Assembly (NCBI GenBank): GCA_009829735.1
Contig: CM020619.1
Coordinates: forward strand, 11,274,375 to 11,338,374
Length of the DNA: 64,000 nucleotides
Source: Pyropia yezoensis
Taxonomy: Eukaryota; Rhodophyta; Bangiophyceae; Bangiales; Bangiaceae
Reading direction: 5' to 3'
Below, piece after piece: positions 30,879 through 41,950 of the stretch; the first letter of the stretch is position 1, and each line of letters opens with the position of its first letter. Both the position numbers and the translations under genes were made by a program. The notes beneath the pieces were generated by a model, which worked only from the letters and a program-made list of their open reading frames with translations, did not search any database and was not told where the DNA came from.

Positions 30879-33860
30879 ATGATGACCACGGCCCGGGAAG
30901 GCGGTAGAGACGTTTCAGGCGGTGGTAGTGGCGGTGGCGGCGGCGCACAACCGGCCTCGGCTATGGCGTCGAGGCAGGTGATGCACCGAACTTCCAGCGG
31001 CGCTGCTGAGGCCGCCGGTGGTGGCAGCGGAGAGGATGCGGATGCTCCTGTGATGGACCCGTTTGTGGAGATGGACCGACTGCCTAGCCTGAAGAGTAGG
31101 TTGTGGCTGCCGCGTTGCGGAGGATATTGTACTCGTCCATACTTTTGTCGTTCGCCGTTTCGCGCACCTTGGGCGTTGTGGGGGTCTGGTCTGCCGTTGT
31201 GTCCTTCATGCGCTGACATCTTTTTTCTTTTTGTGTGTATGTCCTCTTGTTTTTGGTTCGCGCTGGCTGCCTTATTTGTGGCTTGTCTCAATGTTCGTGT
31301 TGCCCGTGCTGCAGCTTGTGCGACGCAGGAGGATCGACAGCGGCTATTTATCAAGAAGCTCAATCTCTGCGAGGCCCAGGTTGACTGGAGCAACCCGCGG
31401 GCGGACCTCGGTCGGAAGGAGTCTAAGCGGCGGACACTGGTGGACGTGGTGGAGCTCGCGTCCTCTGGGTATCCCTACGTCTTCACCCCCGAAGTCCACC
31501 GCCCCCTGATTGCGTCGGTGTCGGCGAATCTGTTTCGCGCTCTTCCGGTGGGGTCTGCGACCGACGACGGTCTTGATGCTGAAGACGATGAGCCACGGTT
31601 GGAGCCGGCGTGGCCGCACGTGCAGGTCTCCTACGAGGTGCTCCGTCGGTTCATCGTGTCCAATGAGACAGATCCCAAGGTGGCCTGTGCAGTCGTTGAC
31701 CAGCACTTTGTGGCGTCGCTGCTGCAGCTTTTTGACTCTGAGGACCCGCGAGAGCGTGAGTATCTTAAGACCATCCTCCATCGCGTCTATGGCAAGTTTA
31801 TGCCACTTCGTGTGTTTATCCGCCGCTCTATCACTCACACCTTTCACCGGTTTGTGTATGAGACGCAACGGCAACGAACTGCGACGGCGTATCGTCACCA
31901 TGGGGCGGCGGAGCTGCTGGAAATTCTGGGCTCCATCATCAACGGCTTCACGCTACCGCTCAAGCAGGAGCACAAAATGTTTTTGCGGCGGACCTTGCTG
32001 CCTTTGCACGTGCCCAAGAGTCTGCCTAGCTACCATGGGCAGTTGAGCTTCTGCATCACGCAGTTTGTGGAGAAGGACCCGACTCTGGCGGTGGACGTCA
32101 TTTCTGGGTTGCTCAAGCTCTGGCCCCAGACTGCCACGCGCAAGGCTGTGCTGTGTCTCGGTGAGCTGGAAGAGGTGCTTGAGCTGACGCGGCCTGCTCA
32201 GTTCGCGGCAGTGCTGCCACAGCTCTTCCGTCAGATCTCCGCGTGCATCGAGTCGCCGCACTTTCAGATTGCGGAGCGGGCGCTCTTCTTTTGGAACAAC
32301 GAGTACATTGTCAACCTCATTGTGCATCACCGGGAACGGGTAGTGCCGTTTGTTTTTGGGGCATTGCAGCGCAACGCCGAGGACCACTGGAACCCGAACG
32401 TGCGCTCCCTCTCCTACAATGTGCAGAAGCTGCTGGCCGAGATGGACAATTCCCTCTACCAGCGTGCCGCTGCTCTCTATATTACGGAGAAGGACTCGAG
32501 CGAAGCGCGGGAGCACCAGCGCGCTTCCAGCTGGATGATTGCAGAGAGCCTCGCCGCTGCGAGGCTTCGACAGATGCGGGGCCCTTCCTCCGCGGCCACC
32601 GACGTGTCGCCTGCTTGCAGCGGCGAGGGGCCTACTGTGTCTTCCACCGTGTCTCCTATTTCCTCTGCTGCTCTATCGGGCGTTGTGGCTCCATCGGCTG
32701 CGGTCCTGTCCGCTGCGCCGTTGGCTTGCGCACTCAAAATTATCAAGGCGGAGACGCCGAGTTCCGCAACCGCGACGGCGGAGCAACCACTGCCACCGTC
32801 GTCCTTGCCGGTGGCAGTGCCCAAGAGTGCGTCCAGCGCCTCGGTCTCGAGCGCAACGAGCCCTCCGATGACCATTGCGGTGGCCTCTTTGACAGCTGAC
32901 GTTGCATCGGTTACTATGTCCTCATCTTCAACTCCTGCTGCATCCACCAAGTCGACGACCTCCCCCGTTTCTGTCGTGGATGCTCCTGTCAGCTCGGTGC
33001 TCGTCTCGCCGAGCTCCCTCGAGCCACAGGACGTCGCGTCCTCCACGGACAGGGACCAGTCGTCCTCCGTTGGCAACGTCGACGCGACTACGACGTCTCC
33101 TGCTACGGCCGAGAACGCCGCAGCCACCTCTCCTTTGCTTGCGGCTCCACCACCTTGGACTCCTCCCACGCTGCGGGCGGCTGAGTCTCGGAGCATGGCA
33201 TCAGACTCCAGCGGCGCCGGTCGCCTTGCATCACCTGCGTCTGTATCGCGTCCGGCTGTGTCGGCTGTTATTGGCGGAGGACCGACCTGCGCGACAACCA
33301 CGTCTGTTTCCCCGGACGAGAGTGACAATTCGTCTCGGCAGTTGAGGGCCCATTCTCAGCAACCGGGCTCTGGCAAGCACAGTGATGGTCACATCAAGCG
33401 GGCAGCCTCGTCACGGGGCGCCAAGAACGTCTCAAACCCGCCGTCCTCACTCCGTACTGGTGTTGGTGCCACAAAGTCTCGGCGGACTAGTGGGTCGAGT
33501 CGCCCTTCTAAGGCGGCCGCCAGCGCTGTTGCTGCAGCAGCTTCTGCTGCAATTGCCGCGGCTTTTCCTTCGGTGTCGAGCCCCGAGAGGATCTCTCGCC
33601 GCTCGGACGATTCATCATCTGCTTCTCCATCTTCGCCATCTTCCCCCAAGGACGTTCCTCCCCTGACGGCGGCTGCCAACGAACAGTGGAGACCAAGAGC
33701 ACCTCCTTCCTCGGCCCACTCCCAGCCGAAGGCCACTGCGTATTCTTCCAACTCCAGCGCCGGGACTGCCATTACTCACTCTCCCGCCGACCAGGCACCA
33801 CGAGCCGTGACTGCGAACGGGAGGCAGGCCAGCTTTGGTGACGCTTCCAGGGAAGCGTGA
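30879..33860 (+). CDS. PP2A regulatory subunit B56 (B')
   Basis: Exons 30879..31095 and 31315..33860, 920 residues from ATG 30879 (a second ATG follows immediately). The 219-bp intron has donor GTAGGT and acceptor GCTGCAG. The join reads LPSLKTCATQEDRQRLFIKK, like B56 LPPLKDVP..EQ..LFLRKL. The HEAT-like core (~75-480) is unmistakable: KLNLCEAQVDWSNPRADLGR, ESKRRTLVDVVE, DSEDPREREYLKTILHRVYG, IINGFTLPLKQEHKMFLRR and FWNNEYIVNL. Family knowledge: B56 directs the PP2A A/C core to LxxIxE substrates in mitosis, signalling and chromatin. A Ser/Thr/Ala/Pro-rich tail of about 430 residues, probably disordered, far exceeds the usual B56 tail. The intron is a multiple of three without a stop, so retention would keep the frame. 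Confidence 0.92.
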   Translation: MMTTAREGGRDVSGGGSGGGGGAQPASAMASRQVMHRTSSGAAEAAGGGSGEDADAPVMDPFVEMDRLPSLKSRLWLPRCGGYCTRPYFCRSPFRAPWALWGSGLPLCPSCADIFFLFVCMSSCFWFALAALFVACLNVRVARAAACATQEDRQRLFIKKLNLCEAQVDWSNPRADLGRKESKRRTLVDVVELASSGYPYVFTPEVHRPLIASVSANLFRALPVGSATDDGLDAEDDEPRLEPAWPHVQVSYEVLRRFIVSNETDPKVACAVVDQHFVASLLQLFDSEDPREREYLKTILHRVYGKFMPLRVFIRRSITHTFHRFVYETQRQRTATAYRHHGAAELLEILGSIINGFTLPLKQEHKMFLRRTLLPLHVPKSLPSYHGQLSFCITQFVEKDPTLAVDVISGLLKLWPQTATRKAVLCLGELEEVLELTRPAQFAAVLPQLFRQISACIESPHFQIAERALFFWNNEYIVNLIVHHRERVVPFVFGALQRNAEDHWNPNVRSLSYNVQKLLAEMDNSLYQRAAALYITEKDSSEAREHQRASSWMIAESLAAARLRQMRGPSSAATDVSPACSGEGPTVSSTVSPISSAALSGVVAPSAAVLSAAPLACALKIIKAETPSSATATAEQPLPPSSLPVAVPKSASSASVSSATSPPMTIAVASLTADVASVTMSSSSTPAASTKSTTSPVSVVDAPVSSVLVSPSSLEPQDVASSTDRDQSSSVGNVDATTTSPATAENAAATSPLLAAPPPWTPPTLRAAESRSMASDSSGAGRLASPASVSRPAVSAVIGGGPTCATTTSVSPDESDNSSRQLRAHSQQPGSGKHSDGHIKRAASSRGAKNVSNPPSSLRTGVGATKSRRTSGSSRPSKAAASAVAAAASAAIAAAFPSVSSPERISRRSDDSSSASPSSPSSPKDVPPLTAAANEQWRPRAPPSSAHSQPKATAYSSNSSAGTAITHSPADQAPRAVTANGRQASFGDASREA

Positions 33861-34518
33861 CGACCTTGGGATTGTCATGCTCGCTCGATCGCGGTGTTGA
33901 GGTGACCGCGCGACCGGTCCAGTTCTTGTGTTTGTGTTTTTGACGTCTCTGTGCGGCTAAGAGGCTTGCGCAAAACACAATGTGACTGGTCGTGTGGTGA
34001 TTGTGGCTCTTCTTTTCGGGTGGGCGACGCCCCACTTGTTTCTTTTCACGATTTGGTTGATCGCACGCTGCGTCGGCAGGGCCTTCGTCCTGTTTTATTT
34101 CTGCCCATCGTCGTCGTCGTCGTATAGTGTTGTTCACAATGCTGGCCTCGTCTCGTCTGTTGGGCCTCGGGTGAGACGCTTGGGTGGAGGCGGGTGCGCA
34201 GGGGCGAAGGGTTTTCCATAAGGATGACGCGGACACTGGCTGTGACGAATACGTGTGGCGGGTGGAGGCTGACGGCTGACAGACATTGCGTAATCGCGGC
34301 GCGGCATGAAGGCATGTCGTCCAGGGGCCCACGGTACAGTATCCCGACACACCAGCGTCTGGTGTTGCCTCGTGCGTTGTTACGGACTGTCCGCCACACG
34401 GTGGCCGCGACAGCTTCCAGTCACCAGCGGGGCCCCTCACCCACCGCCAGGGTCACGGAGCAATCCGTCCCTCACCAAGCGACCCGCCCGCTGCTCCCCT
34501 GCGCGGGTTGGCACGACG
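33861..34518. other. 3' flank of the B56 gene, no gene seen
   Basis: T-rich to about 34150 (likely 3' UTR and terminator region), then mixed sequence without supported features. Confidence 0.4.
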
Positions 34519-35640
34519 TCAGCCACGGCGGCAGCGGCTCGAGGGGGGCGAGCTTTGGGGGGCGTCGACATCCACAACGGCCTCACGAATTGGAGGGACT
34601 TCCGCCCCAGCGAGAGGGCCAGCTCTACACATGCCCTGGGGGTTGAGATTGGGGCTGGCCACCGAGCGGGCATGATGGTGAATGCCCTCAGCAGAGCGCC
34701 CGCACGAGCAGCCGAGAATGCCCGGCGCTCCGCGGCCGGGCGGGATGGCCCGCCACCCAGGCGGCTCGCGAGTGGAAAGGCGCGGGATCAGCGCTGGCGG
34801 GCCGCGCCACCGCCTCGGCAATGACGCCGTCGACAGAGCGGCGGAGCACCGCCGCGTCCCCCCCCCGCCAGGTGCACCCGCTAGCGCCGCAACTGCAACG
34901 GCCTGCGACAGCCGTGGTCCAGCACACCCGACCCACCCACCCCAGCCCACTGCCGCGCGCGCTGCCAAGGCGCGCAGCAGCGCAGCAGCACGGCGGCCCG
35001 GCGCGCCAAGCACGGCCCGCAGGAGGCGCGCCGCGAACGCGGCGTCCAGGTCACTCGCGACGCCCGCACTGTACACGGGCGATGGTGCCGGGCCGCGCGC
35101 GGTGGCACACCCATCTGCCAGCCGGGGGAGGTCCAAGACGTTGGTGGGGGTGGCAGAGAGCAGCCGCACCGGCTTTGTGCCCCCGTGAGGGTGGGGCGCG
35201 TCGGGTCCCCTCCAATGTCAATCGCCCATCCAATGGCAGTCCAAGCGCCTACGAAGGAGGTGCTCAGACCACCGGCCGCGCCGGTCAGGAGCCGGTCAGG
35301 GCTACCCGTTCGGGCGGCGCCCAGGGCAACGCGACGTCGGGGTTGGCCTGCAGTGGCCGGCGGCCTCCACGACCCGCAGTGGCCGCGGTGGCGGCGGCCG
35401 CGGCGGTCAGCTGCTCCGCCGCCGACGTGGCGGTGAGGGTCCATGGGCGGGGGCGGCCGCCCGTGCGGCCCGAAGAGCCACTGAGGCCCGCCGGGTGGTG
35501 CGGCGGCGGCCCGCCGACGGGCGGTCGGTGGCGAGTGCAGCGGATGCCGCCAGGGTCAGCGGCGTGGGTGGGGTCGCCGAGACAAGCTCAGGGGGAGATC
35601 CCAGGGCAACACGGAAGCTGCCGCCATATGGCACAATAGA
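34519..35640 (-). pseudogene. Possible decayed or multi-exon gene, unrecognised
   Basis: On the minus strand, protein-like Ala/Leu/Pro-rich segments follow one another in different frames. They include FRVALGSPPELVSATPPTPL near 35620-35560, TSAAEQLTAAAAAATA near 35420-35370, LSTSFVGAWTAIGWAIDIGG near 35265-35205 and TNVLDLPRLADGCATARGPA near 35145-35085. The composition is more protein-like than the opposite strand, and the order is co-linear. Either short introns with weak signals or frame-breaking indels would explain it. I do not recognise a family, and chance open frames in GC-rich DNA remain possible. Confidence 0.22.
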
Positions 35641-35795
35641 GGGGGGGTGCCGGAGGCAGGGGGCGGGGGCGGATGTCCGAAAGGGGCGAGGGGGACGATG
35701 GAGGAGAGCGTCGACGTCTCAAGCCAGATAGACTGGTCCGATAACACAAGGAGTAGTGACTGGTCCGGGTCGCAAAGGAAGGAGCAGTGACCCCC

Positions 35796-36871
35796 GGTCT
35801 AAGACATGCCACAACCGTGTGACGCTGGGAGTGTGGCGCCGCGGTACCTTTGCCACATCCGAAAAAGCTGTCTAAGACATGTGGCGAAGTGGCACTGGAC
35901 TTCATGACAATTTCATATTTGACAGACTGAGATTCTTTTGAAAGCAGAACGCACAGAGAGCTACGCACGCGGAAGAGAAGCGAATGAGGGTTGACGCCAC
36001 AGAGAGCGGCTTATGTATCCAGATGGAACAACTTGAGGCACCCGGCGGCGCCCGCCGCCGCGCGCTCACGACCCGGGCCGAGTCAACCCTGGCCTCTCCC
36101 CAACACGCCCAGCCCCGCCCCTCGCCCTCGCCCTACCCCACGCCCGTTCGCCCCACTGATACCTCAACAAACCATCAGGCATGAGCTCCCGCTCTCCCTC
36201 GAACGGACCTCCCGCCAGTAGGCCCCACCCCCACACAATTCACCTCCCCACGCCTGGCTTGTCGTCGCGTTCCTGATGGCAGGGATAAACAAACACAGAC
36301 GCAGAGCAGGGAAAAAGAGAAAAGCGCAACCCATCCGGTGGGGTGTCAGACAGCGATCACACCCCTCCTCCCTCCCACCAGTCGCCCCCACCACTCCCCC
36401 CCCACACTCATCGCCGCCCAGCTCCACCCTCTCGCGCCCCCTTCCCCCATAGGTTGGCGGGAACACGTGCTGCAACACGTACAAATCTGCGCTTCGGAGG
36501 TGGCGGGAGCGATCGGCAGGCAGCACGCCGAAGCTGCCCGAGCGAGGGGTGAGAAGCGGCCGCAGACCGAAGCGTCGAGGTGCGACGCAGCAGCGCGCGC
36601 GCGCTCGCGGTCGGCGGTCGGACGAGAAGGTTCAAACCAAGGCAGTCCCGGAGGCCAACGCAATTCCCATACAAAGTCAAGAGTCTGATATCCATAAGTG
36701 ATGTGGCGCTGTGTGCGAGGTGGAACGCCACATGGCTTTGGCTCGAGCCATGTGGCGGTACCGTCCGAGTCTGTGGCACTGCAAGCACAAACACGTGGCC
36801 TCTGCAGCCAATGAGGGCATGCCACGGCGTGCCACAAACTCGGCGCCACATCGTGTACCATGTCTTAGACC
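35796..36871. mobile_element. Candidate 1.1-kb terminal-inverted-repeat element
   Basis: GGTCTAAGACATG at 35796..35808 recurs inverted at 36859..36871. A direct copy of its last 12 bases lies at 35870..35881. Within both ends GTGGCGCCG and other GTGGC/GCCAC motifs are crowded (about 35816-35900 and 36700-36860). A target duplication was not convincingly found, so the transposon reading is tentative. No transposase frame lies inside. An alternative is a regulatory or structural repeat cluster. Confidence 0.4.
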
Positions 36872-38125
36872 GCCCGTGAGGCACGACTGGGCGGTGCGGC
36901 GCCGACCACGCATATGCGTGCGCATGGGCCACTGGGAAGTGAGGGGCCGCGCATCTGTCCACCAACCTCCCCCGCTGCCCATCTTCGACGGCGGGCATGC
37001 CACACCTAGTTAAGACCCCCGGATCGCGGACTTTTTTCCTGGCATTCATGACGTTCCATTGGCCCCCCGAAAGGAAGCGGGCCGCGCTGGGTTGCTCATT
37101 GGTCGTGTACGATGATGTCAGCACAGGGCGCAAATGTCCAAGACGGTTTCGACCATCGCATACGTGGCGCGTTGCACTGTGCCGAGAGGCACCGTGGGAG
37201 CACCCTTCACTCCATTCTTGCAGATTGAGAAGCACCGCAACAGAGGCGACCGCACACCGACTCTCGAAATTGTACGTGATACCCAGCCCCGCAAGCCAGG
37301 CACCGCAACCAGGGACATGGTCGTGGACCGACCCGTCCTGCCTCGGGCAAGGACGCAGCTCACCACGCGACCACGCCCTGAATCAGTTCCTACCCCACAA
37401 TGCTGGCCCCTCGGGGAGGGCCCCGCCCGACGCGACGTGCCGCGCGCCGCTTTCTGTGATGAGCACGCCAAGTCAATCCTCATCGAATGTCACGTATGGC
37501 GCCGTAGCGAAAAAGTGAACAGGGGAAACTGGGGAAACAAAAGTACAGGCGTGGTCAGCGAGTCGTCCTGCATCTCTCAGTGCCATAAGGAAGGTGGAGA
37601 AGCGGCGCACACTTCCAGTGTCTCGCCTCTTTGTGTACGTACATTCCATTCTCATCACGAATGCCACATGTAGTGGCGCCTGGCATCGTCCGCAGGTCCA
37701 GCGAGTGAAGGAAAAGGAACAATCTGGTACAGGGTGACTTAGGGTAGGCGCGAATGAGTTGAACGGTGTACACGGCTGTCGGAGTAGCGCCGCCGTCTCG
37801 GAGGAGAAGCGCCGGCGGACGCCCACCGATGGGCCAGATCCGCTGCAACGGATCAATACTGGCCTGGAAAGAGTGGACGTGGCACTGTAATACCCCAATA
37901 CAAGAAGTCCGCCCTTATAGTGCGTCCCGTAAAAAGTGGACCTGCTCGTGTCGTGATCATGTCAATTATCGGCCACTGCACAGCACCTCGCAAAACCCCG
38001 ATTTGGAACGGATATGATCTAGCGCGGCTGCTCGAACGCCAAATAAGTCGAATGCTCTTGCGACGCGATCGGCATATGGTTACTCAACGCTCGCGCCGCG
38101 CCAGACACGATCGTAAGTCTAGCTG
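36872..38125. other. No gene seen
   Basis: Mixed-composition DNA with scattered GTGGCGC-type motifs and no recognisable coding, RNA or repeat feature. Confidence 0.35.
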
Positions 38126-38997
38126 GTGAACTCTTTCAGCATCTCGCACGGCTGGATACGTCACGAGGTCGAGCACACGAGCCCCCGAGAGGTCTCGCTC
38201 GATGTCACGTGGGACATTGCAGTGGCGGCTGTCAGCACCGGCACAGCAACAGCGTCCGGGCTGGCCTCAGTCTCATGTGGTGGACAGCTCGGCCCTCGGT
38301 CCCTCTTACGGACCGTGCCGTCGCCCACGCCGGCGCACGTGTGGCGCCGACGCAGCTGCGGCCACGGTGATCACATGGTGCCGCGGCTGCCGTTGCGCCA
38401 GCCGCATACTGAGTCGGCCGCGCGCAGTTCGTATGCCGAGATTCGCCGCGGGCCGACCTGGGCGGGGATGACGTCTCACCGTCGCCCTGGCGAAGGCGAC
38501 GCCACCGTGGGCGCGCCGGTCTGGTGCCCCCCCCCCTTCGCCGCGACGGCGACTGTCGCCGCTGGCGTCGGGGACAATCACGCCCGCTTGGCCTCACCGT
38601 TGCCAACCGAGGCGCGTCGCCTCTGTGACACCCCTCGTGACTGTGTCGGCTACTCTACCGACAGCGGTCAGGCAGCTGTGGCTGCAGCTGTGGCTGACGG
38701 GAGGGGCTGCCCTCGGTTCGCACGCCCCCTACTGCCATTCCCTATGAGGCGGTGGTCGTCGAGGGACCCCACCCGTACGGCCTCTTCGGTCGTATCGACC
38801 CCACGGTCGCCGCGCCGTCGTCCATCTCACGTGCGCGCCGCTGCGACTGTCGCTAGCGCATGCGGCAGCGCCATCGCCGGTAGCATCACCGCCGACACGC
38901 CGCCTGTACCACCACTCCCCATCTGCCTATGACTTGTGCGCGCCGCATCTGTCCCCTATCCACTTGGCTGCTGTCTCTGTAGTCGCTGCTCCACGAG
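38126..38997 (+). other. Unrecognised open stretch at the left flank of the LTR compound
   Basis: A 268-codon frame (38126..38932) of Ala/Arg/Pro-rich sequence reaches nearly to the LTR insertion point. The compound LTR insertion separates it from the transposase-like gene on the right, so it could belong to the same older element. No motif supports a function. Confidence 0.2.
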
Positions 38998-39002
38998 GTT
39001 AT
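38998..39002. repeat. Left target-site duplication of LTR element E1
   Basis: GTTAT, matching GTTAC at 57763..57767 in 4 of 5 bases. The partner lies at the far end of the whole compound, which supports the nesting model. Confidence 0.6.
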
Positions 39003-39472
39003 TGTGGCAAAAACCACTTACACACACGGCACCCAAGTTGGGGCGGTGTACAAAGGCTGCCTCCCGTGTCGGGGGAACCGGAAGAAGTGCAAGTCGCACA
39101 CACTCTGTCCCTGTTGTGGGGCAAACCCCCCACTGACAAACAAGGGGATGGTGTGTGGTCCAACAGTTTCTTGGTCGGGACGGGGACGCAGGGCCAAGCC
39201 CCGCTGTCCCTCCCCTTATCCCCCCAGGGTCCCCTCAGAATCTCGCCACTCAGAATCTCCCACCCCAGCACCTGCCCACCGGGCCACACGAAAATCCAAG
39301 ACAATAAATGCAGAAAACCCTCAAATCCAAGTTGGATTTACTACTAAGCTAACTATCCCAAACTTAGGGAATATGGACCCAAATGCAGGGGGAGGAACGG
39401 ATCAGGCTAGTGGCCTGCCGTCCCTTGCATGGCACGTGTTGCGCCCCCTACCTGGGGGTCAATACTGCCACA
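39003..39472 (-). repeat. LTR a (E1)
   Basis: In element sense begins TGTGGCAGTATTG and ends TTTTTGCCACA. 470 bp. It contains TCCAAGTTGGA (39326..39336). A purine tract adjoins it at 39473..39485 in element sense. Confidence 0.92.
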
Positions 39473-39808
39473 CTCCCCTCTCCTCAGTTCCGACCGACCC
39501 GGTCGGCCCTGTGAGGGGGTGCGAACGCACGTCTCGGCGTTGGGGGCGCGACTTGCTGTCCCCCCTTGAGTACGTAACGCGGATGTGGAGGCGGTCACGT
39601 TGACCGCCCCTCTCCTCAAGCTTGCCCACTCGGCAGCTTGCTCTCCCCGGTTCGCACTTCACCATCACCACCACCTCCCCTTCACCTTCCACTGGGCCGC
39701 CCCACACTGGGGAGGCCACCCGTCTACCCACGATCCGAGTCCCCCTCAACTCGAGGCGGGTCTCGTGCCGCTGTATCCAGGGCGTCTCTCCCCAACTTGG
39801 GGAGAGCC

Positions 39809-41752
39809 ATGGCGACCCCGGGGGGGGAGACGGACTCTCTCGACGAACGTATGGAGGACACCACCTACGGTGCAGCGCCCGCCGGGACTTCCGGCGGGGG
39901 CTCCGCGATCTCTCCGGGGGATGGGACTCCCGCGTCACCCGGCTTTGGGTTGACGGCGGGATCTCCCCCGGAGGCGGGACAAGTTGTCCCGCGTGAGGCC
40001 CTGGGGCGGTGGCTTTACTCCGCTTGGCCTCTATATGAGGAGGGGTTGACTGTTCTTCGCTGTGGCCGACTTGGCGCAGCGATGGGTCGGGTATGGGACC
40101 GCCTACGGGAGAAGTATCCCCGTAGGGTCGGGTTCCCTGCCGGCTTCAGGACGGACCAGTTTGCCTTCCTGGACGACGAGGAGGTCGAAGACGTACAGCG
40201 GGCCAAGGCCATGGTGGACCGCGGGGGAACTTTCCCGGGTCCCGGCGACTTGCCGACCTTTACTTGGGACGCGGTGGCAACTCGCCCCCCGTACCTTCAC
40301 GAGGCCGATCCGCACACTCATCACTTTGATGTGCGGATGGAGAAGGACTTCCGGCGAGGTCCCTACTTGGTGGCCTCGGCTCAACTTGAGTTTCCTCAGC
40401 AGTCTGCTGCCAGTAAGGAGCAGTACTATCCGAAGAAGCCCGAGTGGTGGCCTCAAGTTGAGGTCCCCTACGGGTTCCCGGCGTTGCTGGCACGGTTGCT
40501 TGACCACTTCGGCTCCGTCATGTTGACGGCTGGCCCTGATCACCTGGTGTGGGCCATGTTGGCCACCCAGTGGCTCCTCGAGGTCATGTCGACCTGGGTG
40601 TCTTGTGTTCAGCGGCGGGGGTTGCTCTGGCATCTCCCCCTCCGGCTTATCCAAGGTTTGGAACAGCTCACCCCTCAGCTAGTTGCTGAGGGGTGCTCAT
40701 CAGGACAACTCACTCTACTTGAGGAGATGCTCCGGCTCCACAAGTTTATCGAGTGGGAGAGCATCGAGCACAAGTTGCGCCGCCCCACTCGTGGGCCCAA
40801 GGACGATGGCGCACTTCGCCAGTTCGTGTGGGTCGCTCGTGAACTTCACGACGGCCGTGTGGTCCTACGAGAGGGGTTGGGCATCGGGGACTACCCGTAT
40901 GCTCCGGGGGTGGATCGCCACACTGCGCCACCCCCGGACAAGGCCATAGTTATGGCCGTGCCCTCACATGATGACCATATGACTCAACCCACTGCGGGCG
41001 CCCCAAGTCGGGGTCGCAGTTACACCCGGGTCCCGCCACCTCGGCGTGCCCCTCCGCTTCCTTCTGTCCCCTTCCAGCCGCACGGGAACATCCCGATTAG
41101 CGTGGCCGTTGAGTCGTCCACCCCGGTGTCCCCCAACCTGGGGGCCACCCTCCTGACGGTGTACCCCAAGTTGGTGTTACCGCCCACGCCTCTAACCTCA
41201 GAGATGATGATCACCACGTTGGTGCGCACCATTTCCTGGTTGGCCGCGTCGACCGCAACCCTTCAAACTTCCGAGACTCCTCAACTTGAGGAGCGCGTTC
41301 GTACTGCAGTGGCGACCGCGAGTTGCGAGTCGGTGGCGGAGTTTATGACGGCCGAGTTGGCTCGCATTGGGGCTATTATGCCCCAGCCAGCCCCACTTGG
41401 GCGTGGCAAACGTCGAGCGAGTCGGGCATACTCGCCTCCTCGCCGTCGTCGCCGACACTCGCGGCGCTCTCCCTTCGTGTCGGAAGACGAGTTGTCTTAC
41501 TCCGTCTCGGAGTCCTCGACTCCGTCAGAGTCGGAGTCGGTCCGGCGTCTGCGTCGCCAACTTGCGCGCAAGACTAAGCAGAAGAGTAGCCACGGTCGTC
41601 GCCACTTGCGCGACCGTGAGGGGCGCGACGGTTCCGACTTGGAGCCGCCGCCCCCTCCGACTGGAGGGGAGCGTTATCGCCGCGGGTCTCGCCGCTCGCC
41701 TCTACGTGAGGGCGAGGGCCGCGGGGTGGGAGAGTCTAGCATGCATGCCTAG
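39809..41752 (+). CDS. Antisense accessory ORF of the LTR element, E1 copy
   Basis: 647 residues from ATG 39809 (agccATGG); the frame is open 57 codons further upstream. It lies between pol and the 3' LTR but on the opposite strand to gag-pol. No domain is recognised. The N-terminus is Gly/Pro-rich. The middle is a globular-looking Trp- and Leu-rich segment (e.g. RLLDHFGSVMLTAGPDHLVW, RLHKFIEWESIEHKLRR). The C-terminus is Arg/Ser-rich and basic (YSPPRRRRRHSRRSP), like a nucleic-acid-binding or RS-type tail. A near-identical copy sits in E2 at 49192..51135. Antisense ORFs at this place are known in some plant Ty3/gypsy lineages; homology to those is not claimed. Confidence 0.6.
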   Translation: MATPGGETDSLDERMEDTTYGAAPAGTSGGGSAISPGDGTPASPGFGLTAGSPPEAGQVVPREALGRWLYSAWPLYEEGLTVLRCGRLGAAMGRVWDRLREKYPRRVGFPAGFRTDQFAFLDDEEVEDVQRAKAMVDRGGTFPGPGDLPTFTWDAVATRPPYLHEADPHTHHFDVRMEKDFRRGPYLVASAQLEFPQQSAASKEQYYPKKPEWWPQVEVPYGFPALLARLLDHFGSVMLTAGPDHLVWAMLATQWLLEVMSTWVSCVQRRGLLWHLPLRLIQGLEQLTPQLVAEGCSSGQLTLLEEMLRLHKFIEWESIEHKLRRPTRGPKDDGALRQFVWVARELHDGRVVLREGLGIGDYPYAPGVDRHTAPPPDKAIVMAVPSHDDHMTQPTAGAPSRGRSYTRVPPPRRAPPLPSVPFQPHGNIPISVAVESSTPVSPNLGATLLTVYPKLVLPPTPLTSEMMITTLVRTISWLAASTATLQTSETPQLEERVRTAVATASCESVAEFMTAELARIGAIMPQPAPLGRGKRRASRAYSPPRRRRRHSRRSPFVSEDELSYSVSESSTPSESESVRRLRRQLARKTKQKSSHGRRHLRDREGRDGSDLEPPPPPTGGERYRRGSRRSPLREGEGRGVGESSMHA

Positions 41753-41950
41753 TTGGCAGCTGCCTTTGTTGTGAGAGTGTGAGGGTTAGGGCTGTAGTTA
41801 AAAGCCACTCTGCGTACCACTTCGACTTGAAGCACTCTCTTAGCACTGTTACTCGGCCTTCCCTTACGTTGAGGGAGGGCTGCAAGGGTCTATCTCATTC
41901 CGGGCACAGTATGCCCGGACCTTCTCAGCGGAAAGGTCCTCCACATATTC

